Assembly: GCF_022549775.1 (NCBI RefSeq)
Contig: NZ_JAKZGP010000001.1
Span: 186,001 to 250,000 of the forward strand
Length of the DNA stretch: 64,000 bases
Direction of reading: 5' to 3'
Source: Belliella filtrata
GTDB lineage: Bacteria > Bacteroidota > Bacteroidia > Cytophagales > Cyclobacteriaceae
Shown here: positions 45,352-54,064 of the stretch, in pieces
Layout of the letters: each line of letters opens with the position of its first letter
Position numbering within the stretch: position 1 is the stretch's first letter
Program-made: the position numbers and the translations under genes
Notes under the pieces: generated by a model
What the model was told of the DNA's origin: nothing
Databases searched by the model: none
The model's input: only the letters and a program-made list of their open reading frames with translations

Positions 45352-45433
45352 TTGCCTCTTAGATGTAACTAAAGTGTAGAAGAGGCAAATCAGAAGGCAG
45401 CATGTAGTTCCCCCCAGAACTTATCCTGCCTTC
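45352..45433 (-). promoter_or_regulatory. Tandem hairpins in the susC leader
   Basis: In the fecR-susC gap, GAAGGCAG (45393-45400) pairs with CTGCCTTC (45426-45433), with an inner AGTTC/GAACT hairpin around a G-rich loop. TTGCCTCTT (45352-45360) pairs with AAGAGGCAA (45380-45388). Neither has a strong T-tract when read leftward, so they look like a structured 5' leader of susC more than terminators. Confidence 0.45.
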
Positions 45434-45471
45434 ATTTTTTATGAGGAATTTTCTGCGATACTTTTCATAGT

Positions 45472-46506
45472 CTAGTAGGTTGAAATGGTTATGGTTTTAT
45501 TGTTGATCTTATAGTTGAAACCAGAGGTAAGCTTGATCCCTTCCAAAACATTTTCAAGGGTCTCATTTTCATAGGCACCGGTGTATGTCCAGCCTGGTTT
45601 GATTTTTCCTTTTAGTTTGACTTCTACACCGTACCATTTTTCGATCTTCATCTTCACCTCTTCAAAGGTGTTTCGATTGAATATCAAATGCTTGTCTTTC
45701 CAGCCTATGGTTTCCAAAGGGTCAAATTCTGTTTTGTAAAATCCACCATCTGCTTTCATGACGAGCATTTCCTTGGGATCCAATAAAACTTGATTTCCCA
45801 GCTCATCATTAATTCTTACTTTCCCTGAAACCAATGCCACTGATACATCGCCTGTATAGCTTTGGTTGACATTGAAACTGGTACCCAATACATGTATGAT
45901 TTTGTTTTCAGTTTTTACAATAAATGGTCGTCCATCTTTTTTGACCTCAAAAAATGCCTCTCCTGTTAGGGTTATGTTCCTAGAGGAATCTGAAAATTCA
46001 CGAGGATATTTAATTTCGCTCCCAGCATTTAGGTAGATTATGGTTCCTTCTGAGAGGGTAATCATTGATTTTTTTCCAAAAGGATTCTTTTTAGTGGTAT
46101 AGGATATTTCGCTAGTGAGAGCTGGTTCTTCGGGTGATTTAGAAATTACACTGTAACCCAACCAACAGATGAACCCAATGAAAATGGAAGCTGCTATTTT
46201 TCTCAACGAAAAAAAAATGTACCAGCTGGAAGAGCTTTTCTTTTGTAAGCGATCTGTTTCTGAATGATCATGTTTGATGATATTCTCAAAGGTATCAATG
46301 TAAGTTTTGTCGCTTAGTTCAAGATTTTTCTTATACTGAATAGCCTTAATGATAGCCGCAGCGCTTTGGACTGTTTTCCTCTTTTCAGGATGTTCAGAAA
46401 GCCATTTTTCCCAAAAATGCTTATTGTCATCATCTGGGCTTACTACCCATTGTATGAAGAATTCGTCACTTAGGAAGTGCTGTATTTTATATTCGTTGTA
46501 TTTCAT
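45472..46506 (-). CDS. FecR-family anti-sigma factor
   Basis: A 344-residue inner-membrane regulator. The N-terminal ~90 residues are cytoplasmic and should bind the sigma factor, and one membrane helix follows (IAASIFIGFICWLGYSVI, near 93-110). The periplasmic FecR domain shows SMITLSEGTIIYLNAGSEIKYP and TGEAFFEVKKDGRPFIVKT. The C-terminal domain (TFEEVKMKIEKWYGVEVKLKGK ...) is DUF4974/STN-like, expected to receive the signal from the SusC STN domain. It lies 23 bp after the ECF sigma gene. Confidence 0.9.
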   Translation of the reverse strand: MKYNEYKIQHFLSDEFFIQWVVSPDDDNKHFWEKWLSEHPEKRKTVQSAAAIIKAIQYKKNLELSDKTYIDTFENIIKHDHSETDRLQKKSSSSWYIFFSLRKIAASIFIGFICWLGYSVISKSPEEPALTSEISYTTKKNPFGKKSMITLSEGTIIYLNAGSEIKYPREFSDSSRNITLTGEAFFEVKKDGRPFIVKTENKIIHVLGTSFNVNQSYTGDVSVALVSGKVRINDELGNQVLLDPKEMLVMKADGGFYKTEFDPLETIGWKDKHLIFNRNTFEEVKMKIEKWYGVEVKLKGKIKPGWTYTGAYENETLENVLEGIKLTSGFNYKINNKTITISTY

Positions 46507-46529
46507 TTTCTAATGGATTGAGCCAATAA

Positions 46530-47177
46530 TTACTTGTTACTCCCAAACATTTTGGTTTCAATTATTGATTTGATGCTATCCAATGCCCTATAGATCAACT
46601 TGCGAGCTGATTTTACTTCACTGAACTCGAGCACTTCTGCTATTTCTTTGTAAGACATTCCTTCTTTATAAAGTAATAGAATTGCTTGTCTCTGCCTGGT
46701 TGTCAGTTTGTTCAAAGCATCTTCGATGAGTAGGGTTTTTTCAGTCTCTATTTCCAGCTGGATAAGTTTTGTCTCATGGGATAATTCAATCTGAAATGAA
46801 TCTTCAAAAGAATCTATATTCTTAGATTCATTAGATTTGATTTTCTTGAGTTTTCTGATGATTTCTCTCTGGAGAGACTTAAAGAGGTAGGCTTTGATGC
46901 TGTGAACTTCTTTCAATTCTCCCCTTTTTCTTCTCAGGTAGATAAAAATATTCTGAATGCAGTCTTGAACTACCCCAATATCATTGGTGATCTGAATTCC
47001 AAACTCAAACATAGCTGTGGCATGGAAGCGGTAGATGTAATTAAATGCTTTCTCATCACCTCTGTTAAAAGCTGCCCAAATCTCTATTTCAGGTTTTTTT
47101 TCATATTGCTTCACAGCTTCAGCGTGCTCAATCAATATGACTGTCTGATTATTTTGGTTTTTAGTGCTGTTGGTCAT
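46530..47177 (-). CDS. ECF RNA polymerase sigma-70 factor
   Basis: A 215-residue extracytoplasmic-function sigma factor. Region 2 is visible in NRGDEKAFNYIYRFHATAMFEF and VQDCIQNIFIYLRRKRGELK. Region 4 with its helix-turn-helix is LNKLTTRQRQAILLLYKEGMSYKEIAEVLEFSEVKSARKLIYRAL near residues 152-196. It is the first gene of the sigma-fecR-susC-susD order typical of Bacteroidota regulated transporters, and is expected to activate susC when FecR is signalled. The N-terminal extension of ~30 residues is longer than usual. Confidence 0.92.
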   Translation of the reverse strand: MTNSTKNQNNQTVILIEHAEAVKQYEKKPEIEIWAAFNRGDEKAFNYIYRFHATAMFEFGIQITNDIGVVQDCIQNIFIYLRRKRGELKEVHSIKAYLFKSLQREIIRKLKKIKSNESKNIDSFEDSFQIELSHETKLIQLEIETEKTLLIEDALNKLTTRQRQAILLLYKEGMSYKEIAEVLEFSEVKSARKLIYRALDSIKSIIETKMFGSNK

Positions 47178-47275
47178 TTTGGGTTGGTATTTCTTAGAAT
47201 ACTTAATATTAAGAGGAGGTAAATTGTCAAAATGACCCCATATTATTTCAAAAAAAATCCTTGAAAAAAATTTTT

Positions 47276-47709
47276 CTATATAAAATCAAAAGATTTTGCA
47301 AATACTTCTTCTTTTTCCGTGTCAAAAATTAAGAGGGCTTCACTTTTATCATCAAGTTGCCCAAACAAGTTACCGTCTTTTGTCCAAATGGGACTTTTGC
47401 TAACACTTAAAAAATTATCACAAAATCCTACGCAGTTTGACATTAGGACTGGCATTGCAAATTTTTTTGCAATTATTGGGAAATGTATTAATGCTTTTTC
47501 AATGCCTTTCGCTGAATTTGCTACACTTGCCAAATAAACATTTGCACCAAGGTTGAAAGCGTATTATGAATAAATGCCCAGTAAACTTTCGAAGCAAATT
47601 GCCAATGCAATTTTCATATTATCCGCTTTGATTATGATTTGGCCAACCCCATTTTCAAAAAAGGGGACTTCTTCAGCATGAAGTTGATGTTTTGAATAGG
47701 TTTGTCTTT
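47276..47709 (-). pseudogene. Carbon-nitrogen hydrolase (nitrilase superfamily), truncated and interrupted
   Basis: Starting just after the ridA stop codon, the minus strand reads QRQTYSKHQLHAEEVPFFEN and later KIALAICFESLLGIYS, meets TAA at 47564-47566, and continues in the same frame as YAFNLGANVYLASVANSAKGIEKAL and MSNCVGFCDNF to 47276. This matches the nitrilase fold with its Lys loop (YSKHQLH) and catalytic-cysteine strand (here AICFES). The N-terminal part, including the catalytic Glu, is missing. Truncation plus nonsense codon mark a pseudogene. Confidence 0.75.
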
Positions 47710-47720
47710 GCTTATTTGGC

Positions 47721-48104
47721 TCAAAGCTTAACAGCAATGCAGGAAATTTCTACTTGTACATCTTTAGGTAATCTGCTGACTTCTACAGTCTCTCTTGCAG
47801 GAGGGCTAGATTTGAAATATTGACCATATGCTTCATTGATGGTCGAAAACTGTCCCATATCTTTGATAAAAATAGTGCATTTCACTACGTCGGCGAACCC
47901 AAACCCTGCTTTTCTAAGCACTGCCTCGAGATTTTTCATCACGGCATGAGTTTCTTCGGTAATGTTTTCGTTGATCAGCTCACCAGTATCTGCATCAAGA
48001 GCGATCTGACCAGATATGTATAGTGTATTGCCTGCTTTGACTGCTTGGCTATATGGGCCAATAGGAGCAGGAGCTTCTTGAGAATAGATGATTTCTTTTT
48101 CCAT
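47721..48104 (-). CDS. ridA: RidA family protein (enamine/imine deaminase)
   Basis: RidA hydrolyses reactive enamines such as 2-aminoacrylate produced by PLP enzymes. The 127-residue length and the motifs APIGPYSQAVKAGNTLYISGQIALD, GFADVVKCTIFIKDMGQF and the substrate-binding Arg in PARETVEVSRLPKDVQVEISCIAV identify the family. It is cytoplasmic and presumably trimeric. It is leftward, immediately upstream of the decayed nitrilase gene; the RidA-nitrilase order may be a leftover of a catabolic operon. Confidence 0.93.
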   Translation of the reverse strand: MEKEIIYSQEAPAPIGPYSQAVKAGNTLYISGQIALDADTGELINENITEETHAVMKNLEAVLRKAGFGFADVVKCTIFIKDMGQFSTINEAYGQYFKSSPPARETVEVSRLPKDVQVEISCIAVKL

Positions 48105-48543
48105 TTGGATGTAGTTTATATTTTCAAAGATAGCGCTGATTTCAGCATGTGTGCAAATTTCAATAAGTTTCTGATTATTCCATGGCTTTTCATAATGAAT
48201 GCTACTATTTAAGCTTTATCCTAAAATCCGCAGAAGAATGTTGTATTCGATTGATTTATAGTAACTATAGACCTTATAGGTTTCACTTGATTATTTCTTA
48301 TTCCTATTTGGTAGCCAATAAAAACCTGAAGGGTCTGCCGATATTAGGTATTTATTGATTACCAACCTTGGAGTGAAATTTGAAAAGTCTTATATCACTT
48401 TCCATCGATTTTCTCAATGAATTGCTTAATTCAGGTATCTTTATATTGACCAGCTTGCTTTTTGCGTATAATCGCGCAGGATTTAAGTTGAACTTTAGTC
48501 TTAAAGTGGTGTATTTTAGTTGTCTATTAACTACTAAAAGTAA
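48105..48543. other. Intergenic region between ridA and the propeller gene
   Basis: 439 bp, divergent, so it should carry the ridA and propeller promoters. I found no RNA gene, hairpin or recognisable gene fragment. A start-less minus-strand frame (about 48352-48570) is open but has no family resemblance. Confidence 0.5.
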
Positions 48544-49665
48544 ATGTCCAAACTGAAACTTCCCTTTATTCTTTTTTCACTGATTGCTTTATTTACTTCA
48601 TGCAGCAGATCTGAAGATAAGCAGTTTGAAATCATCCCAGGGTCTTATATAATTGTAGATTCCGTCTTGATTGATGATAGTAAGTTTAGCATATCATATA
48701 AGAAGAATACCAAAGTATATAATGATAGCATTCTAGGGTTTGGTGATGGTACTTTTGCCAGTATCAACCTGTTTCATACCAAGAAGGGTGATTTTTTGAT
48801 GAATTTTGAGATGGATAGTATTGATTCGTTTATCATCCCCAAAAAGCGCTACTCTGATTTTGCTGTTGATGGAGAAAGGTTTTACTTATTAAATCATCTT
48901 CTAAGTAAGATTTATGTATTTGACCTGAATAAGAAATATTTGAGAACAATAGACTTAAAGTTTGAAAATGAACTTCTTAAGCCATATTATGATGTTTTAT
49001 TTGAAGTCAAAGAAGATGAAATTTTTATTATTACAGAATATTCTGGTGGAACATTAAGTGATAATTTCAAAAAATCCCATTTGGTGACAGTATTTGATTT
49101 AGAAGGTAACTTCATTTTAAGCTTTGGAAATTATCCAAAACCATATACTGAAGGGAAATTGGTGTTGAGTGGAAATGAAAATATTATCCTCAAGGATGAA
49201 AGTGTTTATATCCTTAATGTAGCAGGAGTACCAATATTAAAGTAGTACTTAACAAACGGGGATTTGGATGGTGTATATAAGCTAGAATCAGATCATTTTG
49301 ATCCCGTCATTGGTTACTATACGGATAGTCCATTTACTGCCCCATTCACAGATCAGTTTAATGGTTTAGTTTCTGATCAACATTCATCTGAAAGAGTGTT
49401 TTATGCTTCCTATCACTCATTTGATACTAGAGAAAGGGAAACTGGTTTAGATATTTACAGATGGATGTTGATGAAAATTGATTTGGATGAAATGATTATT
49501 TGTGAAGTAGAGATTGCAGATTCTTTGTATTTGATAGAATATCCAGATCTAATCCCTCAAGTTAAGGGAGACACAGTTTCTTTTTTGATCAGGGAGAAAG
49601 ATGAGGGGATGTATTTGAAGCGTTTGGTTTTTGATAGATATTACCTACTCCATTTATCCAACTGA
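48544..49665 (+). pseudogene. 6-bladed beta-propeller lipoprotein split by a TAG codon
   Basis: A lipoprotein signal (IALFTSC, Cys20) begins a protein reading DDSKFSISYKKNTKVYND and FAVDGERFYLLNHLLSKIYVFDL, in the style of Bacteroidota 6-bladed propeller lipoproteins (TolB-like/DUF4221-like). At 49243-49245 the frame stops (PILK-TAG-YLTNGDL), but the same frame continues open to 49665 with DLDGVYKLESDHFDP and ends LLHLSN. The intact gene would give about 374 residues. A single CAG/AAG/TAC-to-TAG change explains the split. It may instead be two short proteins, but the second part lacks a signal peptide. Confidence 0.7.
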
Positions 49666-49672
49666 CCAAATG

Positions 49673-50809
49673 CTATCCATGTTTATTACTTAGGGACTTG
49701 AAAACTTGGAGATATTGGTCTGTGACATGATCCCAATTGTACTTTTGTGTGAGGCCTGCGCGAGCGGTATCTCGGAGTGCTTGCATGGTGTCTGGTTCGG
49801 ATTCAGCAATGTGGATAAGTGTCTTTACCGCTTCGGGGTTTTTCTCAAAATACTTCCCATGTTTTCCATTCTGAAGCATTTCTTGATTGAAGGCAGTGTT
49901 CAGCGCTAAGATCGCACATCCATATCCAAGCGCCTTGAGCATGGCTGGGTTAGTTCCTCCATATTCGTGACCATGAAAGTATGCGTAGCAGTTGTGATAC
50001 AAGGACTTTAGCTCCTCAGGATCTGTGACATAGCCAGTGAAAAGTAGTCTGTCGTCTTTTATAGATTTCAAGTTATCCACATAGCTGTCTTTGAAAGGAA
50101 CGTCTCCTACGATCACAAGCTTACGCTTGGAATTTGACCTGACAAATCCCTGGATGATGATATCGGCATTGTTGTCTGGTACTAATCTTCCAACGATGAG
50201 GAAGTAGCTTTCTTTTTCCAAGTTCCATTTTGAGATTCTGGAAGCATCGGCACTTAGTGATGGGTTGGCACCATAGGCGATCACTTGAGAATCGACATGG
50301 AATAGTTCTCGATAGATTCTTTGCATCTCGTCGGAGTCATTGATCACTTGGTCGTAGAATTTAGTTGCCATTTTGGATGCCCACAGAAAATATTTTGCAC
50401 CTAAGCCTTTCCATTTGGGCCTCAACCACTCTAGTCCGTCCACATTGATGGCGGTAGGTTTCCTGAATATCCTAGAGATAATGCCAAATGGGCCATTTCC
50501 AGAGTTGACAACAAATATCACATCGACATCTGTAAAGCAAGCATGAAGCATAGAGACAAAAGAATGAGTAAGCTGGGTCAGGCTCTTCTTTTCAATGGCT
50601 GGAGTGTACACGAGCCTGATTCCATTGACATAGGCTGGCTTATCTTTGAAAAGTGCCCTGTGACAGTACACGGTGACCTCGACCCCACGTTTTTGTAATC
50701 TTTCACCAAGTTCCTTTACCATGGTATCATAGCCACCATATACATACGGGTATCCTTTGGCACCTAGAATGGCAACTTTTAGGTTTGGCGTTTTTGGTCG
50801 GGATTTCAT
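49673..50809 (-). CDS. Glycosyltransferase with DUF1972 N-terminal domain (GT4-like)
   Basis: A 378-residue GT-B glycosyltransferase. The N-terminus is DUF1972-like: VAILGAKGYPYVYGGYDTMVKELGERL, typical of rhamnosyltransferases and related enzymes of O-antigen and exopolysaccharide loci. The C-terminal nucleotide-sugar domain has ESYFLIVGRLVPDNNADIIIQGF and HGHEYGGTNPAMLKALGYGCAILAL, the Glu-containing donor loop. It is cytoplasmic at the inner membrane face. It is the last gene of the leftward polysaccharide block. The sugar and acceptor are unknown. Confidence 0.88.
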   Translation of the reverse strand: MKSRPKTPNLKVAILGAKGYPYVYGGYDTMVKELGERLQKRGVEVTVYCHRALFKDKPAYVNGIRLVYTPAIEKKSLTQLTHSFVSMLHACFTDVDVIFVVNSGNGPFGIISRIFRKPTAINVDGLEWLRPKWKGLGAKYFLWASKMATKFYDQVINDSDEMQRIYRELFHVDSQVIAYGANPSLSADASRISKWNLEKESYFLIVGRLVPDNNADIIIQGFVRSNSKRKLVIVGDVPFKDSYVDNLKSIKDDRLLFTGYVTDPEELKSLYHNCYAYFHGHEYGGTNPAMLKALGYGCAILALNTAFNQEMLQNGKHGKYFEKNPEAVKTLIHIAESEPDTMQALRDTARAGLTQKYNWDHVTDQYLQVFKSLSNKHG

Positions 50810-50823
50810 GGGTTTAGGTTAAA

Positions 50824-51405
50824 TTAGATGCTGAAGTTTTCAAGAATTCTTTTTTGAGCCATTTTTCCTAATGAATTTGCCAATTCTTGGTTACTTTTCA
50901 ATGTCGATAACTTTTCTATAAGGTTATCAATATTGTTAAAATCAATCAAATAGCCTGTTTTTTCATCAATGATCATCTCTGATGTATGCTCGTTTTCCAA
51001 AGTAATTACTGGAAGGCCACATGCCATTGCTTTAAGTATTCTGTTGTCATGATTCTCATAAACGAACGTTGGCGAAATAAAAACGTCAGAAGCTTTCAGT
51101 GCATCAGCAAGATACCTTGTTTGTTTGATTATTGTGATATTGGACTGTTTTCCTAAGCTTTTCAACTTATTTTCGAATTTTTCTTGTAAGGTAGCATCAT
51201 CTAGATCAAACAAAACGATGAGGTGTATATCTGCTAAAACATCAAAAAGCTTTTTCATCAATACACTAAAGTATTCAGTACAGAGTGTGTTATCGAGTGG
51301 TACAGTGATACAAATTACCCATTTATCCATGGGCAGTTGCAGATAGTATCTTGCATCTTGTTCTGGTTGCAAGAATGGGCTGGGGTCAATGTGGGTGATT
51401 TTCAT
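50824..51405 (-). CDS. Stand-alone C-terminal half of a GT-B glycosyltransferase
   Basis: This 193-residue protein covers only the nucleotide-sugar-binding half of a GT4-like enzyme: DKWVICITVPLDN (strand 1), ASDVFISPTFVYENHDNRILKAMACGLPVITLENEHTSEM (donor-site loop with Glu) and ETGYLIDF-like KTGYLIDFNNIDNL. The usual acceptor-binding N-terminal domain of ~170 residues is missing, and the protein begins at the inter-domain linker (ITHIDPSPFLQPEQDARYYL). It ends with the conserved ENFSI but lacks the terminal helix. It may be a remnant of a longer gene or a partner of a neighbouring transferase. It sits 14 bp upstream of the DUF1972 transferase. Confidence 0.75.
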   Translation of the reverse strand: MKITHIDPSPFLQPEQDARYYLQLPMDKWVICITVPLDNTLCTEYFSVLMKKLFDVLADIHLIVLFDLDDATLQEKFENKLKSLGKQSNITIIKQTRYLADALKASDVFISPTFVYENHDNRILKAMACGLPVITLENEHTSEMIIDEKTGYLIDFNNIDNLIEKLSTLKSNQELANSLGKMAQKRILENFSI

Positions 51406-51427
51406 TCTGTTGGTTCAATTTTCAATT

Positions 51428-52600
51428 TCATGGTTTACAGGCTTTTTGAATAACTTTTGCAAAGTTATCCACATAAGCATCTTCTGAAAACGCTATTTTT
51501 TGTCTTTCTTGACCATTCTTTCCCATTGTTTGAATGAGTTCAGGGTTTTCGATCAGTTGAAGCATTGCTTTTGCTGCGACCTCTGCATTATCGAAAGGGA
51601 TAAGTAGACCAGTGTCACCATCTATTACCATTTCTCTAGCTCCTCCAATATTGGTAGCGATTACGGGCTTTCCCGCTGCCATGGCCTCTAGTACTGTAGT
51701 CGGCAATGGGTCTGGTAGTATCGATGGCAATATAAATATATCTAGGGTATTCAATATCTCAGGAATGTCTGTGCGATATCCTAGGTAAGAAATCTTTTCT
51801 TTAATCCCTGACCTCGAAATCTTTCTGAGCAAGCTATCCACAAAATGTTCTGTACCAGGAAAGGCATCACCTACGATGATGAAATGTAATCCGCTTTTTG
51901 TTTTGCTGAGTTGTTCGGCAATTTCTATAAAGTAGTGTTGACCTTTCCAGTGATTTACTCTAGCAATCATACCAATGAGTATCTTACCTTCACTTTCCTT
52001 AGGAAGATCTTGATTTATCTTCGAAGTGATTTCATGGTAAGGTTGATGAGGGATCCCGTTGTATAATAAATTTATTTTCTTGGGCTCAATCTTATCTGAC
52101 CAGCTATCTTTGACAGCTTTTGAAACTGCAATAACCAAATTTGAATGTTTGTTGATAACTTTTCCAAGAAAACCTTTCAGCCAGGATGGAGAAGCTATGA
52201 TTTCGTGTAAATGTGTTACATGAGGCAAGTTGTGCTTTTTGGCAACCCATCCTCCTACAAGTACAGCTGAGGTATTTGAGTATATGATATCAATCTTTCT
52301 TGATTCGATTATTTTGCCTAAGAATGAATGAGCCTCATAGAGTGTGCTCGCCCTGTTGATAAGTCCTTTTATGTTGAAATATTTCCTTCTGAGAATTCCT
52401 AGCTTTTGGATATGAACATTTATAGCTTCCTTTTTGATCTCTGTGACCAATGGTCCGTCTTCGGAGAGCACCACATCGATCTCGAAGCCATGTTTTTTTA
52501 AGGCTTGTATGGAAATCAGAAAAATTTTGCTGGCTCCATAAAGGTCCGAAGAGCTATGAAGCATCAGTATTCTTTTATGTGGATAACTTTGCAAACTCAT
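51428..52600 (-). CDS. GT4 glycosyltransferase
   Basis: A full-length 390-residue GT-B enzyme of family 4. The N-terminal acceptor domain begins RILMLHSSSDLYGASKIFL and includes IDIIYSNTSAVLVGGWVAKKHNLPHVTHLHEI. The C-terminal donor domain has ILIGMIARVNHWKGQHYFIEIAE and the donor loop LPDPLPTTVLEAMAAGKPVIATNIGGAREMV. It should add one sugar to the growing lipid-linked repeat unit on the cytoplasmic side of the membrane. It is separated from the upstream methyltransferase by 2 bp. Two DnaA-box 9-mers lie at its two ends (51465 and 52578). Confidence 0.9.
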   Translation of the reverse strand: MSLQSYPHKRILMLHSSSDLYGASKIFLISIQALKKHGFEIDVVLSEDGPLVTEIKKEAINVHIQKLGILRRKYFNIKGLINRASTLYEAHSFLGKIIESRKIDIIYSNTSAVLVGGWVAKKHNLPHVTHLHEIIASPSWLKGFLGKVINKHSNLVIAVSKAVKDSWSDKIEPKKINLLYNGIPHQPYHEITSKINQDLPKESEGKILIGMIARVNHWKGQHYFIEIAEQLSKTKSGLHFIIVGDAFPGTEHFVDSLLRKISRSGIKEKISYLGYRTDIPEILNTLDIFILPSILPDPLPTTVLEAMAAGKPVIATNIGGAREMVIDGDTGLLIPFDNAEVAAKAMLQLIENPELIQTMGKNGQERQKIAFSEDAYVDNFAKVIQKACKP

Positions 52601-52602
52601 TT

Positions 52603-53358
52603 TTATTTTTCTCTCCTAAACATAAAAAAACTACCGATAAATCCCCCATGGTCTGTTTGTACTTCTACTATATCACTACTGTATTTTGAGAATAGTTTGT
52701 GAAGGGATTTTTTATCGTACAGATTCATTTGCATTACAGGTTCACTCATAAGTTTTCTATGCTTCAATGAAGAGTATAGAAAATTGTACCAAGATACTTT
52801 TGTTCTTAGATAAAAGTTGAGGTAAGTATGTGCTGGTAACTTATGCCCGTGTGTAATCTGAATATGGGCAATACCTCCTATTTTGATTTTTTGGATTAAC
52901 TCTTCAATGATTGCCAGACCTCTTTGTTTCTCTATATGTTGAAGTACTATGTAGGAGTTTACCAAGTCAAAAGAGGGAAGCTTGGGGAGTTTTTTTCCGT
53001 CATAAACGATAAACTCAAGATTTTTGGAATCAAGTGCTTGAGCATGTTCTTTCGCTTTGGCTATGATATCAGTAGATATATCAAGTCCTATCACTACCTG
53101 CTGTGTCTGTCTAGCAAAAGGTATGGCAAGTCTACCTACCCCACAACCAAAATCCAAAATTGAAGCACTAGAAATCTGAAAAGAAAAATTTTCTTCGATC
53201 CTCTTTGATGTCTCCTGAACATATTCCTCTCCCGTTTGAAAAAACTCTCTGATACTCTCGCCAGTGAGGTTTTCTGTTTTGTACTTCTCATCAGAAAGTA
53301 CCCCATAATATGGGTCATGCTTTCCGAATGTTTTCCAATTGCTTAAAGAATCATGCAT
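52603..53358 (-). CDS. Class I SAM-dependent methyltransferase
   Basis: A roughly 250-residue SAM methyltransferase. I choose ATG 53358 (MHDSLSNW) rather than 53397 because it gives an 8-bp overlap with the acetyltransferase gene instead of 47 bp. Motif I is [17 protein letters not shown], followed by GLDISTD and the later [12 protein letters not shown]. In this context it probably methylates a sugar or the chain end, as is common in polysaccharide loci, but the substrate is not visible. It is tightly packed with the GT4 gene downstream. Confidence 0.82.
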   Translation of the reverse strand: MHDSLSNWKTFGKHDPYYGVLSDEKYKTENLTGESIREFFQTGEEYVQETSKRIEENFSFQISSASILDFGCGVGRLAIPFARQTQQVVIGLDISTDIIAKAKEHAQALDSKNLEFIVYDGKKLPKLPSFDLVNSYIVLQHIEKQRGLAIIEELIQKIKIGGIAHIQITHGHKLPAHTYLNFYLRTKVSWYNFLYSSLKHRKLMSEPVMQMNLYDKKSLHKLFSKYSSDIVEVQTDHGGFIGSFFMFRREK

Positions 53359-54064
53359 TACTTTTCCTTGATTTGATAATTTTTGCAGGGTTTCCACCTA
53401 CAATGCTGTATGCTGGTACATCTTTGGTTACCACAGAACCAGCGGCTACGATAGAGCCTTTGCCGATCGTGACACCAGCTAATATCACACTGTTTGCAGC
53501 AATCCAACAATCATCCTCTATTTTTACAAATGATCTAGTGACTCCTTGATCTATCATTGGCTTATCCACATCATTGAAATTGTGGTTTTCAGCATATATA
53601 CTTACCCTAGGTGACATCATCACATTGTCCCCAATTTCTATATAACCCGAGCACCCGATATAGCTGTATGGTCCGATGCTACTGTTGTTTCCCACCTTTA
53701 GTCCGACACCTGCTTCCCCACCATAAAGGTTTGTAGGTCTTATGATTGCGTAGCTACCGACGGTGACCTTATCTCCAAAAATCAAGCCCTTTTCTGCGAG
53801 TCCATTGATCTCGCAATGATCTTGTGCGATGAAGTTTTTACCAACTTCAATGTACTTTGCCTGTCTAATCGTAACTCCTTTTCCGATCAGAAACAATCCT
53901 TTGGTACTTTTAAATCTCCAACGATACCACAATCCTCTGATCATGTTTCCTAACATGCGTGTCATTACACCCATTGTGGATAAACTATCCCAATCTGGAC
54001 CAAATCGATCACTGAAATCTACTCCAGTAATTTTAGAAATACTCGTCCCAAGAAAATTACTCAT
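53351..54064 (-). CDS. Hexapeptide-repeat O-acetyltransferase-like protein
   Basis: A 237-residue left-handed beta-helix protein of the WcaF/LacA/CysE-like acyltransferase group. Hexapeptide repeats are visible from [26 protein letters not shown] through [28 protein letters not shown] to [50 protein letters not shown], with the catalytic His in SIYAENHNF. It likely adds an O-acetyl group to the polysaccharide unit using acetyl-CoA. It overlaps the genes on both sides by about 8 bp, so it lies within one operon. Confidence 0.9.
   Translation of the reverse strand: MSNFLGTSISKITGVDFSDRFGPDWDSLSTMGVMTRMLGNMIRGLWYRWRFKSTKGLFLIGKGVTIRQAKYIEVGKNFIAQDHCEINGLAEKGLIFGDKVTVGSYAIIRPTNLYGGEAGVGLKVGNNSSIGPYSYIGCSGYIEIGDNVMMSPRVSIYAENHNFNDVDKPMIDQGVTRSFVKIEDDCWIAANSVILAGVTIGKGSIVAAGSVVTKDVPAYSIVGGNPAKIIKSRKSNA

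Noticed and set aside
48352-48570. A start-less minus-strand open frame in the ridA-propeller gap (RLYAKSKLVNIKIP ... KFHSKVGNQ).
   Set aside because: It has no start codon, extends antisense into the propeller gene and resembles no family I know; its length is within chance for one gap among many.
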